Assembly: GCA_020831715.1 (NCBI GenBank)
Contig: JAFIGA010000280.1
Location: forward strand, 1-32,690
Source: Leptospira sp.
GTDB taxonomy: Bacteria; Spirochaetota; Leptospiria; Leptospirales; Leptospiraceae
Reading direction: 5' to 3'
Length of the DNA stretch: 32,690 bases
Shown here: positions 8,339-16,895 of the stretch, piece after piece
Layout of the letters: each line of letters begins with the position of its first letter
How positions within the stretch are numbered: position 1 is the stretch's first letter
Position numbers and translations under genes: made by a program
Notes under the pieces: generated by a model
Told to the model about the DNA's origin: nothing
What the model saw: the letters and a program-made list of their open reading frames with translations, nothing else
The model's database searches: none

Positions 8339-9727
8339 ATGTACAAGTATTTAATACTTTTTACAATTTTTACTTCAATTTTTTTTAGTCAGAGTTTGAT
8401 CTCCGAATCTTATTCCAGTCATAGGCTTGATGATGGCTTATATTGGAATGGAGGCTCTAGATCGGAAAAATTAGAATCCAGATTTCATTCTATACCAAAT
8501 TTAGAATTCGAAAATGAGGGATCTTTACTCTATGGTTGGGATTTTTATCTTCCCTTCAGACATAGAACCCAAAAGGGAGGTTTGGAAGAAGATTTGGAAA
8601 CGGGCTATCTTTCTCAGATACAATTTACTCCTGAATTATATCTAGGTTACCTTGGCAAAGAATTCAAAACATACTTAATCATCGCACCTTTAGTAAGCTA
8701 TCGAGAAGATAGAATACTCGAAAGAGATATAGATAGGATTCTTGATACTGAGCTAATTATTGGACTTCAATTATTCCAGGATAAAATTTATATTCAAGGG
8801 GGGAGGGGATTTCAAAGAATTGATAGATATGGATTTTTGATGAATTCATTCATGAATTTTATTGAAGTAGGAATTAAATTTAATTTAAAAAAGGGGTGGA
8901 TTGGTATAGAAGCATTAGGTGGCAATTGGAATGATACCTATCAATCATTGTCTCCATCTCATTGGAATGCTGATCGATACAATACTCATGGAATCTCTCT
9001 GAAAGGAAGTGTATTTGAAGATACATTTAAATGGAATTTATTTACACACAGAATCATGAAGAGACCCCAATTCCCGCAGAGAAATAGTAGTTTTTTCTTC
9101 GGAGAGGATTTTGTTTATAACGGTTTAGAAGTCACAATAGATCCAAAAATACTTTATACCAAATTGGAGTTGGGAGGTATAAGTATGAATGGAAATCTGG
9201 ATACTTATCTACCAAGCTCATTTACTATCAATGATACAAAAAAATACCAAAATAGTATTTTATATTACGGAAAAATTACTTTAGAACCTCAATTTTTAAC
9301 GTTTGAGTTGAATGGATTGTATGAAACTAAATCAGGATGGCAACCTATGAAGCAAGAATCAAGATTCATGGGCGGGCAGGGGTCTATTCTTTTGAATTTA
9401 TCAACATACAGAAATACTGATAGATATTCAGATGAGCGATTGGAATCGGCAGGAATTTATTTGGGAAGAGATTGGAGTATTTTTGGAGATCAAAAGTTTA
9501 AATTGGGAATATTTTATAATCAGGCATTTTCATATTTTGGTAAAGGAAATGAAGCAATTTTGCAAATGGGTTGGATGGATTCACGAAGTAATTTTGTTTT
9601 TATTAGTTCAGCCTATGCTGTAATTGATCCTCAAAGATTAGGAGGGAATTTTATAGAAGAGCTAAGAACAGAATTGCCTAATAGAGATTATCTGCGTTTT
9701 TTCATTACTGCCGGATTAAGGTTTTAA
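8339..9727 (+). CDS. Predicted outer-membrane beta-barrel protein, unknown function
   Basis: This 462-residue protein has an N-terminal signal peptide (about residues 1-21, ending near SQSLIS). A long region of alternating hydrophobic and polar, Tyr-, Trp- and Gly-rich strands follows, and the protein ends in RFFITAGLRF with a terminal Phe. That C-terminal signature is what the BAM machinery recognises in outer-membrane barrels. The strand spacing would allow roughly 16-18 strands. I do not recognise a specific family; it does not carry obvious TonB-plug or porin signatures. The ATG abuts the flippase stop, and a purine-rich stretch inside the flippase gene (8321-8332) can serve as ribosome-binding site. 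Given the neighbours it may be an export or surface-assembly protein for the glycolipid handled by the upstream genes. The gene is convergent with the response-regulator operon, leaving 3 bases between them. Confidence 0.78.
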   Translation: MYKYLILFTIFTSIFFSQSLISESYSSHRLDDGLYWNGGSRSEKLESRFHSIPNLEFENEGSLLYGWDFYLPFRHRTQKGGLEEDLETGYLSQIQFTPELYLGYLGKEFKTYLIIAPLVSYREDRILERDIDRILDTELIIGLQLFQDKIYIQGGRGFQRIDRYGFLMNSFMNFIEVGIKFNLKKGWIGIEALGGNWNDTYQSLSPSHWNADRYNTHGISLKGSVFEDTFKWNLFTHRIMKRPQFPQRNSSFFFGEDFVYNGLEVTIDPKILYTKLELGGISMNGNLDTYLPSSFTINDTKKYQNSILYYGKITLEPQFLTFELNGLYETKSGWQPMKQESRFMGGQGSILLNLSTYRNTDRYSDERLESAGIYLGRDWSIFGDQKFKLGIFYNQAFSYFGKGNEAILQMGWMDSRSNFVFISSAYAVIDPQRLGGNFIEELRTELPNRDYLRFFITAGLRF

Positions 9728-9730
9728 AAA

Positions 9731-10627
9731 TTAATCTGTGGATGAATCAATCTTTAAAAAACGGGTTATGGTAACTAAATTGCCTTTATCATTGAAATCA
9801 ATCTCATCTATATTTAATCTTGTAAGGAACAGACCTCTTCCTGAAAAAAGGTTGGCAGATGGGTTTTTTATTGGATCAGGAACCTGATTGGGATCAAATC
9901 CTGATCCTTGATCTTCTATGGAAATCTTAATTTTACCCGGGTCGTAAATAGTTCTAATTGTGATTTTTTTCGAGGTATCCTTACACCGATTTTCTACCGC
10001 TAGAAAATAATCGCCATTATTTTCCAGGATTTCTTTCTTTTCTTTGTAATTGATTCCTGCTGTTCCATGTTCTATTGCGTTTGATATCAACTCATACAAT
10101 GTTACTTTTAGTGCTAACCTATCTTCTTCCATTAAATTCGGAAGATCTGAAATCTTTTGAATTAATAAATTTACATAATAATTGACTCGGCTTATTTTCG
10201 GAAGTATTTCATACACGCCATGTTCTTCTAAATGAATAAAGTCCTTGGAATGAAGTAATTCGGTCTTGTTGAAGTGCATTGAACTAAATCGTTCAATAAC
10301 CGTTTTTATACTTGCTATACGAAAGGGCTTTAGAAAGAAATCGATTGCTCCCATTCTGAAAGTATCGATTGCTAATTCTATATTACTGTCACCGGTTATA
10401 ATTATAAATGGAGTTAGGTTGCCTTCTTTTCTAATTGTCTTGATGAAGTCAACACCATTCATCTTGGGTAAGCTAATATCAGTAATAATAAGATCGAAAT
10501 GGTGATCTTTTACAAGTTGTAAAGCTTCTAGTCCATCTTCTGCAATAAAAAGATTATAGTCTTTTTTAAGGGAGATACTAAATAACTCTCTTATTGCCGG
10601 TTCATCATCTACGAAGAGTATTTGCAT
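9731..10627 (-). CDS. Response regulator: receiver domain fused to RsbW-type HATPase
   Basis: This is a 298-residue fusion. The receiver domain (about residues 1-115) has the acidic pair Asp7/Asp8, phospho-acceptor Asp50 (in LIITDISLP), Thr78 and Lys100-Pro101, so it should be phosphorylatable. After a linker, residues about 140-292 form a GHKL ATPase: N-box YELISNAIEHG (178-188), G1 EDQGSGFDP (238-246) and G2 SGRGLFLTR (262-270). The ATPase is of the anti-sigma-kinase type, with no phospho-acceptor His domain, so this is not a hybrid histidine kinase. Such fusions link two-component phosphorylation to partner switching. It is the last gene of a four-gene operon, 21 bases after the pseudoprotease gene. 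The cognate histidine kinase is not in the window. Confidence 0.87.
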   Translation of the reverse strand: MQILFVDDEPAIRELFSISLKKDYNLFIAEDGLEALQLVKDHHFDLIITDISLPKMNGVDFIKTIRKEGNLTPFIIITGDSNIELAIDTFRMGAIDFFLKPFRIASIKTVIERFSSMHFNKTELLHSKDFIHLEEHGVYEILPKISRVNYYVNLLIQKISDLPNLMEEDRLALKVTLYELISNAIEHGTAGINYKEKKEILENNGDYFLAVENRCKDTSKKITIRTIYDPGKIKISIEDQGSGFDPNQVPDPIKNPSANLFSGRGLFLTRLNIDEIDFNDKGNLVTITRFLKIDSSTD

Positions 10628-10648
10628 AGAATTAAGACCACATTGAAA

Positions 10649-12022
10649 TCATTCTCCGAGATTGTCGAGAGAATTTAAATTATAAGTTTTTAAAATATCT
10701 GAGTTGATTTGCTCTAATTCTTCTTTTCGGAAAACAATTGTCCTACCCCCGGAAAAATCAAAAGAGATGAATTCTCTTTGGTTTAGTTCTAATATCTCTT
10801 TCAAATGCTTCAGATGTAGTACGTGTACTCCATTAACTCGATTCAAAATTAAATCCTGAAAACTCTGATATCCTTGATTGGATGGATGCAATAGTGGCCG
10901 ACTCAGTATTACCAATCTCTGCCTATGAGGATGTGTTTTAGATTGAAAGGATTCAGCGATATAGAGAAGTTTTTTCTCTGATTTTGCTCTATAGTTTTCA
11001 CCAAATTCTTTCAGATAAGATGATGTTAATTCTGTAAAAAATAGACCTCCCATGATCAAATAGGGTGGTCTTCCAAAAGGATGAGTTTCGGGTACCAAGA
11101 ATTTTTCATCATTAAAACTATCTAATTTATATAAAATTTCTTTTTCTGTTCCATTTCGAATAAATTTCAACTTTGTAGGTGAATTTATTTTTCTGATTAA
11201 GTTGTTTGATCTTAGAATTGCATCTAACGCAGAATCTCCCAAAATAGAATCGGGGAATTTACTTAAAGGAACACCATTGATCTCAAAAATTGCATCGCCC
11301 GGCATTAGCTGAAAATTAGGACCTACACCGGGATATACTTTTGTAACAATAATTCCTTTTCTATTTCCCGGAAAATAAAAACTTCTCTCTGATGAGTTTA
11401 GTACAGATTCAAATTCAAATCCCGGATGCGGTATTGGGGAAGAGGAGGTTGATCTAATAAAATGATCAATGTATTCAGTTGAAATCAGATAAGAGCCCAT
11501 TACAAATCCGCATAGTTTATTTCCGGAAAATTGAATATAATTCTCTCCATTATCAACAGTTCGATTTATTTTTACAGCACGAATGGGCACCTGGCTAAAT
11601 GAGAAATTGATATATTGGATATTTTTATGACCGCAAATTTTATTTAAATTCCTAACTTCAATTATAGTCGGAGATGTGGTCAAAATTGTCTGAGATTCCA
11701 ATATAATAAATCCTGTTGATTTATCATATTTTTTAATATTCAATTTAAAATTTGGTCTATTATCCCATACTATTTCACCATGTAAAGGGATTTCATTGGG
11801 AAGAGTAATTGCAAAAAATTCGGTATTGCTGATTTGGACTGCTTTACTTGATTTTCGAATTGGCTCTTTGATCAACCATGGGTTTTGATGAGAAACTTGC
11901 TTGAAGGCAATTTCTACTTCAAAAGAAGTTTGATTGGCGCTTATATCAGTGGTTAAGATTGCTATAATTAAAAATACAAATAAAAACTCAATATACTTAC
12001 GAAGTCTTATTGGATTACTCAT
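10649..12022 (-). CDS. Deg9-like pseudoprotease with two PDZ domains (catalytic residues lost)
   Basis: This 457-residue exported protein has a hydrophobic N-terminal segment (about residues 11-28) serving as signal peptide or anchor. Its C-terminal half matches the layout of Deg9-type proteases: PDZ1 at about 215-300 (GIIVTKVYPGVGP, MPGDAIFEINGVPL), the connecting strand PPYLIMGGLFFTEL (319-332), then PDZ2 at about 365-430 (RLVILSRPLLHP, LILNRVNGVHVLHLKHL). The N-terminal half keeps the length of a trypsin fold but has none of the triad. The Asp region reads STGFIILES instead of CDLAIIE, and GNSGGPA is replaced by a segment around NYIQFSGNKLCGFVMG. The start at 12022 overlaps the protease stop by 8 bases (ATGAGTAA); an in-frame ATG at 12046 is the alternative. 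A role as partner, inhibitor or adaptor of the upstream active paralogue is inferred. Confidence 0.8.
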   Translation of the reverse strand: MSNPIRLRKYIEFLFVFLIIAILTTDISANQTSFEVEIAFKQVSHQNPWLIKEPIRKSSKAVQISNTEFFAITLPNEIPLHGEIVWDNRPNFKLNIKKYDKSTGFIILESQTILTTSPTIIEVRNLNKICGHKNIQYINFSFSQVPIRAVKINRTVDNGENYIQFSGNKLCGFVMGSYLISTEYIDHFIRSTSSSPIPHPGFEFESVLNSSERSFYFPGNRKGIIVTKVYPGVGPNFQLMPGDAIFEINGVPLSKFPDSILGDSALDAILRSNNLIRKINSPTKLKFIRNGTEKEILYKLDSFNDEKFLVPETHPFGRPPYLIMGGLFFTELTSSYLKEFGENYRAKSEKKLLYIAESFQSKTHPHRQRLVILSRPLLHPSNQGYQSFQDLILNRVNGVHVLHLKHLKEILELNQREFISFDFSGGRTIVFRKEELEQINSDILKTYNLNSLDNLGE

Positions 12023-13493
12023 CTTGTGCATCGTTCTTGACTCCATACCTTTTTCTCACTCGAGTATTGATTTTTTTCCTGTTTTCAGGGGTGATAGTTA
12101 GAGGTAGGTCTACACCTCTAAATTTAATTTGTATAGGTTGGTTTCTGAATTGATTCCAGAGATTTATAAAGTTGGTTATATCTTTCGGTGAATACCCATT
12201 GATGGTTTCTACAACTTTGAATTTATAATTTTGAATTCTAAAATGCTCTGGATCATCGAAAACATAGCTTAAAATCAAGTCTCTATCGCTGAATCTATAG
12301 AGTTTATCCTGAATAAAATAGCTGAAATGGTATTTGGCGGAACTGTCAATCATAGTAGGTTCGATATTGGAAAAGAATACCTTCGAGACAGGTTGAAAGA
12401 CTAGCCCTGAATCTATAAAATAATTTACATTTTCATCTCTATATAGATTTAAAGATTGGGTTAATTTTAATTTGGAAGTTGCTTTGTATTTTTTTCCTTG
12501 TCGAAAGAAATAAAATGTAACTTCATCCCCGATGAATTTATTTTCTATGTAATCAATCAGTGAAATGTTTTGGTCGGCTATTAATTCAGATTCGTTATTT
12601 ATATAGAAATCATCAACCTTATAAATGAAATCTCTTTCTTTTAGATAGTCAAAAAATGAAGATTGTGGGTATATCGAGTTTAATATAATTCCTTTTTCCT
12701 TATCAGGTACTCCAAGATACTCCTTCAATGAGTTATGTTCTCCCGATTGGTAAGTAAATCCCAAATTTGGAAAACCATCATATTTTCCATCTTTAATATC
12801 TGTTAGAAAATGGTTTATAATATCCGTAGGGATTAGATAGGCAATATTTCTATCGGATTGGGATATCTGAAATACCAGACCCACAACTTTGCCATCTTTT
12901 ATTGCCGGTCCTCCAGAATTGCCGGGAACGATGGAAGATTTGACTTTGATTACATTCCTATAATCCAAACCGCTCAATGAATATCTTCCTTTTTCAATGC
13001 TTAAAACATTTCCTTTTTCTACAGTAAGATTTTCTGTTCCATTGGGATAGCCAAGGATTAATAATTCAGAACCCATATTGGGAAATTTATCCGATATGGG
13101 GAAGACATTTACAGAATCATTGAAGTCATCATCTTCAACTTCTATTATGGCAAGATCACAATCTATTGCTAAATGTTTAATGGTTGCTCTGTATTTTTTC
13201 TTTTTATTATAATGCTGCACTATTAAAAATTTTGAATCCATAACAACATGCGCATTTGTTAGAATTTGATTTTTTCCAATTACCAAACCTGTACCATATC
13301 CTGTGGATATAGTTTCTTTCATCCAAGGCTTTATAGCCGATTCCGAGAGGAAGCTCTCATTTCGAATCAGGACAACCGATTGAAATATTTTACTAAATAC
13401 CTCTCCACTATTTTCATCTGCATTTGCATTGCTCCCAAAAGGTATAATTAGAAATAATGCAATTGTAATTAAATGATTTAATTTATTTTTCAT
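12015..13493 (-). CDS. Deg9-like (HtrA/DegP superfamily) exported serine protease
   Basis: This 492-residue protein has an N-terminal signal peptide (about residues 1-26, hydrophobic core LITIALFLIIPFG). The trypsin domain (about 35-235) carries the full triad: His82 in ILTNAHVV, Asp113 in CDLAIIE and Ser193 in VPGNSGGPA. PDZ-like regions follow at about 250-355 and, more weakly, near the C-terminus at about 440-480. The arrangement, including GLVFQISQSDRNIAYLIPT after the active serine and a 'DGKYDGFPNLGF' bridge, resembles plant and spirochaete Deg9-type enzymes rather than classical DegP. I chose the start at 13493 because it gives a clean signal peptide and overlaps the upstream stop by 11 bases; the frame remains open further upstream to 13559. 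It likely acts in the periplasm and is cotranscribed with a dead paralogue. Confidence 0.86.
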   Translation of the reverse strand: MKNKLNHLITIALFLIIPFGSNANADENSGEVFSKIFQSVVLIRNESFLSESAIKPWMKETISTGYGTGLVIGKNQILTNAHVVMDSKFLIVQHYNKKKKYRATIKHLAIDCDLAIIEVEDDDFNDSVNVFPISDKFPNMGSELLILGYPNGTENLTVEKGNVLSIEKGRYSLSGLDYRNVIKVKSSIVPGNSGGPAIKDGKVVGLVFQISQSDRNIAYLIPTDIINHFLTDIKDGKYDGFPNLGFTYQSGEHNSLKEYLGVPDKEKGIILNSIYPQSSFFDYLKERDFIYKVDDFYINNESELIADQNISLIDYIENKFIGDEVTFYFFRQGKKYKATSKLKLTQSLNLYRDENVNYFIDSGLVFQPVSKVFFSNIEPTMIDSSAKYHFSYFIQDKLYRFSDRDLILSYVFDDPEHFRIQNYKFKVVETINGYSPKDITNFINLWNQFRNQPIQIKFRGVDLPLTITPENRKKINTRVRKRYGVKNDAQDE

Positions 13494-14268
13494 AATAAAA
13501 TAAAGGCTCCGACCAGAGTAACCTTTCACCTTCCCACTCATTAAGCTTAATATGTGCAATGAACAGAGTCCCGGAATCTATATCGGATACCCATTGATTC
13601 CCTACCGGAATTCTACCTGTTTTATCTCCCGAAATTCTGATGCTAAAATTCTTAGAATAGTTCTTTAAGCATGTTACTTCGAATTCATGTAAAATTATAT
13701 TATCCCAATAGAAATCATGGTTGGAAGAAATATATCTTAAAGGACAGGATCTATCAAAGAATACAACCATAGGAGAATGAATTTTTTTTTCATGGGATTC
13801 AGAATTCGATAATTCAATGAACGTCTCTAAATTCTGATTTTTATTTTCATTTTGCCTTGGAATATGTTCCTGCGGTCTATTTGATTGATTCCAAGTTTGA
13901 GAATTGTTCCGAATATTTTGAAGTATTTCAATTTCTATGTAATTTTTATTTCCAATCTTTTTCGAATTAATAATTTTAAAAGACTGAATGAATTTAGGGA
14001 TTTTTTCTTTCGTTGCAAATTGAATAAAAGAATTGGAATTTTCTCTGCCGCATCTCAATTCGAAATAGCTGACCGTTCTAATCTGATCAATGAGGCGCAT
14101 ATTACATGACCCGAGGTGAACAATTTTGCGAGCTTTTGCCCAAGAATTGATTTTCTGGATTTCTTTATCTTGGATGGAATTTAATAATTCTTGAGGAGAC
14201 AGTGCCATAGCATTTCCTGCAAAAATTAGATTGCTCAATAAAAAAATACAGAAAAAGACTCTTTTCAT
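13483..14268 (-). CDS. Secreted protein of unknown function, first gene of the protease operon
   Basis: I do not recognise this 261-residue protein. It has a typical signal peptide (residues 1 to about 22, cleavage likely after NAMA). After that there are four cysteines (55, 73, 175, 200), which could form two disulfides in the periplasm. A low-complexity Asn/Gln-rich stretch (about 121-147) separates two parts: an N-terminal part around 25-120 and a C-terminal beta-rich part around 165-261 with several aromatic residues. There is no lipobox. Its stop overlaps the start of the protease gene by 11 bases, so it is the leading gene of the operon that also encodes the pseudoprotease and the response regulator. 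Being a substrate, chaperone or sensor for the protease pair is possible but unproven. Confidence 0.75.
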   Translation of the reverse strand: MKRVFFCIFLLSNLIFAGNAMALSPQELLNSIQDKEIQKINSWAKARKIVHLGSCNMRLIDQIRTVSYFELRCGRENSNSFIQFATKEKIPKFIQSFKIINSKKIGNKNYIEIEILQNIRNNSQTWNQSNRPQEHIPRQNENKNQNLETFIELSNSESHEKKIHSPMVVFFDRSCPLRYISSNHDFYWDNIILHEFEVTCLKNYSKNFSIRISGDKTGRIPVGNQWVSDIDSGTLFIAHIKLNEWEGERLLWSEPLFYYEK

Positions 14269-14397
14269 ACATATATATTGTCGGATTATGAATTCCTAAA
14301 TTTGAGGGCGGATTCCCGGCAAATCGATAAAGAGAATAGATTATGAATTTTTTCGGTTTCATACTTTTAAAATTTTGCCTATGAAAAAAAGATGTAA

Positions 14398-14417
14398 ATG
14401 AATACAGATTCATAGGG
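14398..14417 (+). promoter_or_regulatory. Small inverted repeat just before the ribosome-binding site of the rhodanese-like gene
   Basis: ATGAAT (14398-14403) and ATTCAT (14408-14413) form a perfect 6-bp inverted repeat with a 4-base loop. It directly abuts AGGG (14414-14417), the best Shine-Dalgarno candidate for the TTG start at 14426. It lies in the 157-base divergent region between two operons. It could be an operator half-pair or an RNA hairpin affecting translation; 6 bp is short enough to be chance. Confidence 0.25.
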
Positions 14418-14425
14418 CTCACATT

Positions 14426-15265
14426 TTGAATTGGAACTTTATAGCAAAAGAAATTAGGGAAGACGACTTCATCATTGATTGTAGAAGTCTCGCTTCATAC
14501 GAAGAGGCAACACTCAGTGGTGCCTTCTACTACTCCTTTATCAAAAAGGCATTTGGATCAGATATTGAATCTGCTAAGAAACTTTCCGGGCCGATATACT
14601 CTATCGTAGAAAAAGCGGAAGAAAGTCCTCGTATATTGGTATTTGATGAAGGTATGGGAATGTACGCCGCTAGAATGGTATACTTATTAAGGGCGGCGGG
14701 GTACCCTTATGCTTATATTTTGGGACATAGATGGCCTATCGATTCAAAATTATCTCCCGGGAGTGCAAAAATAGAGCCACCTGCCGGTGAAAAACCACAA
14801 CCTTTGGAAGGTGTGGTGGACAAGGCATTTATGGAAAAAAATCTCACCAGGCTACAAATATTTGATACTAGAACAAGGGAAGAATATGAAGGAAAACTCC
14901 CTCGTTTGGTGAGTCCGGAGGAAGGGACACTTTGTGGTAGGTTACCGGGAGCATTCCTTTGGGACTGGAGAAGTTTATATGATAGCAATGGAAATATTGT
15001 AGATAAATCTTTTTTCAGAAAGAGAATGGCAGGTTTCCCTTTTATGCCGGAACGCCCAACAGTGATTTATGATTACAATGGGGCAAGGTCTTGTCTTCTA
15101 GCCATGATGTTGAAAGAATTTGGCTACCAAGAGGTCTACACCTATCAGGGATCTTGGTTCGAATACCGCAAGTCCAATCTTCCCAAGCAAGCAACCACGC
15201 TTTACGGTAGCCGTCAATCGGCACCTGCGGCTCCCAGAGTGGGAGGGTTGGATCGTAAAAAATGA
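14426..15265 (+). CDS. Tandem rhodanese-domain protein lacking the catalytic cysteine
   Basis: This 279-residue protein has two rhodanese folds, like thiosulfate/3-mercaptopyruvate sulfurtransferases. Domain 1 spans about residues 1-115 ([29 protein letters not shown]) and domain 2 about 130-252 ([27 protein letters not shown]). In active enzymes domain 2 reads YCGSGVTAC; here the aligned segment is YDYNGARSC, with Asp216 at the nucleophile position. Domain 1 also has Asp74 there, so neither domain should carry persulfide in the usual way; Cys223 is the nearest thiol. A binding or regulatory role is more likely than sulfur transfer. Translation starts at TTG, because the in-frame upstream stop (TGA at 14399) leaves no ATG. 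The stop overlaps the next start by 4 bases, coupling it to the CoA-transferase/racemase gene. Confidence 0.8.
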   Translation: MNWNFIAKEIREDDFIIDCRSLASYEEATLSGAFYYSFIKKAFGSDIESAKKLSGPIYSIVEKAEESPRILVFDEGMGMYAARMVYLLRAAGYPYAYILGHRWPIDSKLSPGSAKIEPPAGEKPQPLEGVVDKAFMEKNLTRLQIFDTRTREEYEGKLPRLVSPEEGTLCGRLPGAFLWDWRSLYDSNGNIVDKSFFRKRMAGFPFMPERPTVIYDYNGARSCLLAMMLKEFGYQEVYTYQGSWFEYRKSNLPKQATTLYGSRQSAPAAPRVGGLDRKK

Positions 15266-16455
15266 ACATCCAGCTTAGTAAAAAACCTACAGGTCCTCTT
15301 GCTGGACTTAAGGTAGTAGATCTAAGCCTGCTTTTACCGGGGCCTCTTTGCTCCATGCATCTTGCGGATATGGGTGCGGATGTTATTAAGATTGAAAATC
15401 CAAGAGCATCGGATGCTTCCCGGGTAATGTATAAATCCGAGAGTGGTGTTCCCGGTCTTTTTATGATGTTGAATCGGAATAAAAAAGCCATCACTCTAAA
15501 TTTCAAAAGGGATAAAGCCAAGGAAATTCTTTTCAAACTCTTAGAAGATGCAGATATTCTTTTGGAAGGATTTCGACCGGATGGAATGGATAAGATGGGA
15601 ATCGGCTATGATGTGTTAAAAGATAAATTTCCCAAGCTCATCTACTGTGGTATTTCGGGATACGGGATCGGAGGAAAATATGTAGATTTTGCCGGACATG
15701 ATTCCAACTATCTTGCCTTAGCCGGTTTATTGCATCAATCCGGTGATCCCCCCATTTTGGGTGGTTACCAACTTGCCGATGTGGGTGGGGGCACTCTTAC
15801 TGCACTCTCGGCAATTTTGGCGGCATTGTATTCCCGAGAAAAAACAGGATTGGGTCAGCGAATCGATATTTCCATGATGGAAGGCTCTTTACAATTTCTG
15901 TCTCTCTATGCCGGAATATTTTCTGCCGAAAAAAAGGTTCCTCAACCGGGGAATGCAGTACTTTCAGGCAAGCTCCCCAATTACAATATCTATTCTACCA
16001 AGGATGGACGGTATGTTGCTCTGGGAGCACTGGAAGATATGTTTTTTAAAACATTTTTGAGGCAAGCAAAGTTGGAATCTATTTTGGAAGAATATCCTTA
16101 TTCGGAGGAGAATTTACCTCATATTGAAAGAAAATTAAAGGAATATTTTCTGTCCAAAACTCTGGAAGATCTTGAACCCATATTTCAAAACCAAGATAGC
16201 TGTCTGACTCCCATCAGAAATCTTCAAGAAGTTGTTGCTTGTGATCATCTCAGAGAACGTGGAATGATTTTGGAAGTCGACCACCCAAAGTATGGGAAAA
16301 TACTGCAATTCGGTTCTCCCTTTCATTTCATGGGAACTCCTACCAATTACAGACTCCATCCTCCGGAACATGGGGAGCATAATTCTGAGATATATTCCGC
16401 TTTAGGTTACTCCGCAACTGAATTAGAACTGCTCAAAAAAGAGCGTGTAATCTAA
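15262..16455 (+). CDS. Family III CoA-transferase (CaiB/BaiF), alpha-methylacyl-CoA racemase-like
   Basis: This 397-residue protein has the usual length and layout of the family. The N-terminal Rossmann part contains [21 protein letters not shown] (residues 16-36, in the known LGADVIKIE context) and a [15 protein letters not shown] block at about 103-117. [11 protein letters not shown] (145-155) has His146 where methylacyl-CoA racemases have their catalytic His, and Asp173 in LADVGGG matches the second catalytic acid of that subgroup. Formyl-CoA-transferase-type enzymes use an Asp in a different context. It is therefore more likely a racemase of 2-methyl-branched acyl-CoAs than a transferase, but the substrate is unproven. 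It is translationally coupled to the cysteine-less rhodanese upstream (ATGA overlap). Confidence 0.87.
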   Translation: MNIQLSKKPTGPLAGLKVVDLSLLLPGPLCSMHLADMGADVIKIENPRASDASRVMYKSESGVPGLFMMLNRNKKAITLNFKRDKAKEILFKLLEDADILLEGFRPDGMDKMGIGYDVLKDKFPKLIYCGISGYGIGGKYVDFAGHDSNYLALAGLLHQSGDPPILGGYQLADVGGGTLTALSAILAALYSREKTGLGQRIDISMMEGSLQFLSLYAGIFSAEKKVPQPGNAVLSGKLPNYNIYSTKDGRYVALGALEDMFFKTFLRQAKLESILEEYPYSEENLPHIERKLKEYFLSKTLEDLEPIFQNQDSCLTPIRNLQEVVACDHLRERGMILEVDHPKYGKILQFGSPFHFMGTPTNYRLHPPEHGEHNSEIYSALGYSATELELLKKERVI

Positions 16456-16482
16456 GAATATAATACAAAAAATGACAATACA

Positions 16483-16893
16483 ATGAAACGATTTATTCAA
16501 TTTTCGTTCATATTATTGGTATTTTTTCATGTGGATAGGCTTAAAGCTGAATCATTAGCTTTTATTCCGCACGAAGTTTACTTCTCTTATAGATCGCATA
16601 CCATCCCAGACGCCTCCGTTCCGAATCTATTAAAACTAGTTTCTTATTTAAATCAAAATCCTGAAGTGAAAATTGTTATATCCGGATATGCCAAGGATGG
16701 TCTAACCAATAAAGGTGATATTGATCTATCAACTCGAAGAGCCGATTCTATGAAACGTTTTCTTTTGGTTCATGGAATTCATGAGAAGAGAATCATTTCT
16801 TATGGATTGGGAAGATCGAATTCCAAAACAGAGCAATTGGATGATAAAAGTGCACAAAAATTTCATAGAAAAGTTGTCATTGGGCTAGAATAA
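16483..16893 (+). CDS. Small exported OmpA-like domain protein
   Basis: This 136-residue protein has a signal peptide (about residues 1-22, cleavage near DRLKA) and then a single OmpA/MotB domain (about 30-136). Signatures are VPNLLKLVSYLNQNPEVKIVISGY, LSTRRADSMKRFL and IISYGLGRSN. Arg86, which in OmpA-type domains contacts the peptide of peptidoglycan, is present. The conserved Asp in the GYTD position is replaced by Lys71, with Asp72 next to it, so peptidoglycan binding may be weakened. No lipobox Cys is present, so it is a soluble periplasmic form. It sits 27 bases after the racemase gene and 2 bases before an antiporter gene. The link to these neighbours is unclear. Confidence 0.8.
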   Translation: MKRFIQFSFILLVFFHVDRLKAESLAFIPHEVYFSYRSHTIPDASVPNLLKLVSYLNQNPEVKIVISGYAKDGLTNKGDIDLSTRRADSMKRFLLVHGIHEKRIISYGLGRSNSKTEQLDDKSAQKFHRKVVIGLE

Positions 16894-16895
16894 TA

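Noticed and set aside
13494..13559. Longer N-terminus of the Deg9-like protease
   Set aside because: It would place 22 polar residues before a clean signal peptide and increase the overlap with the upstream gene to 77 bases.
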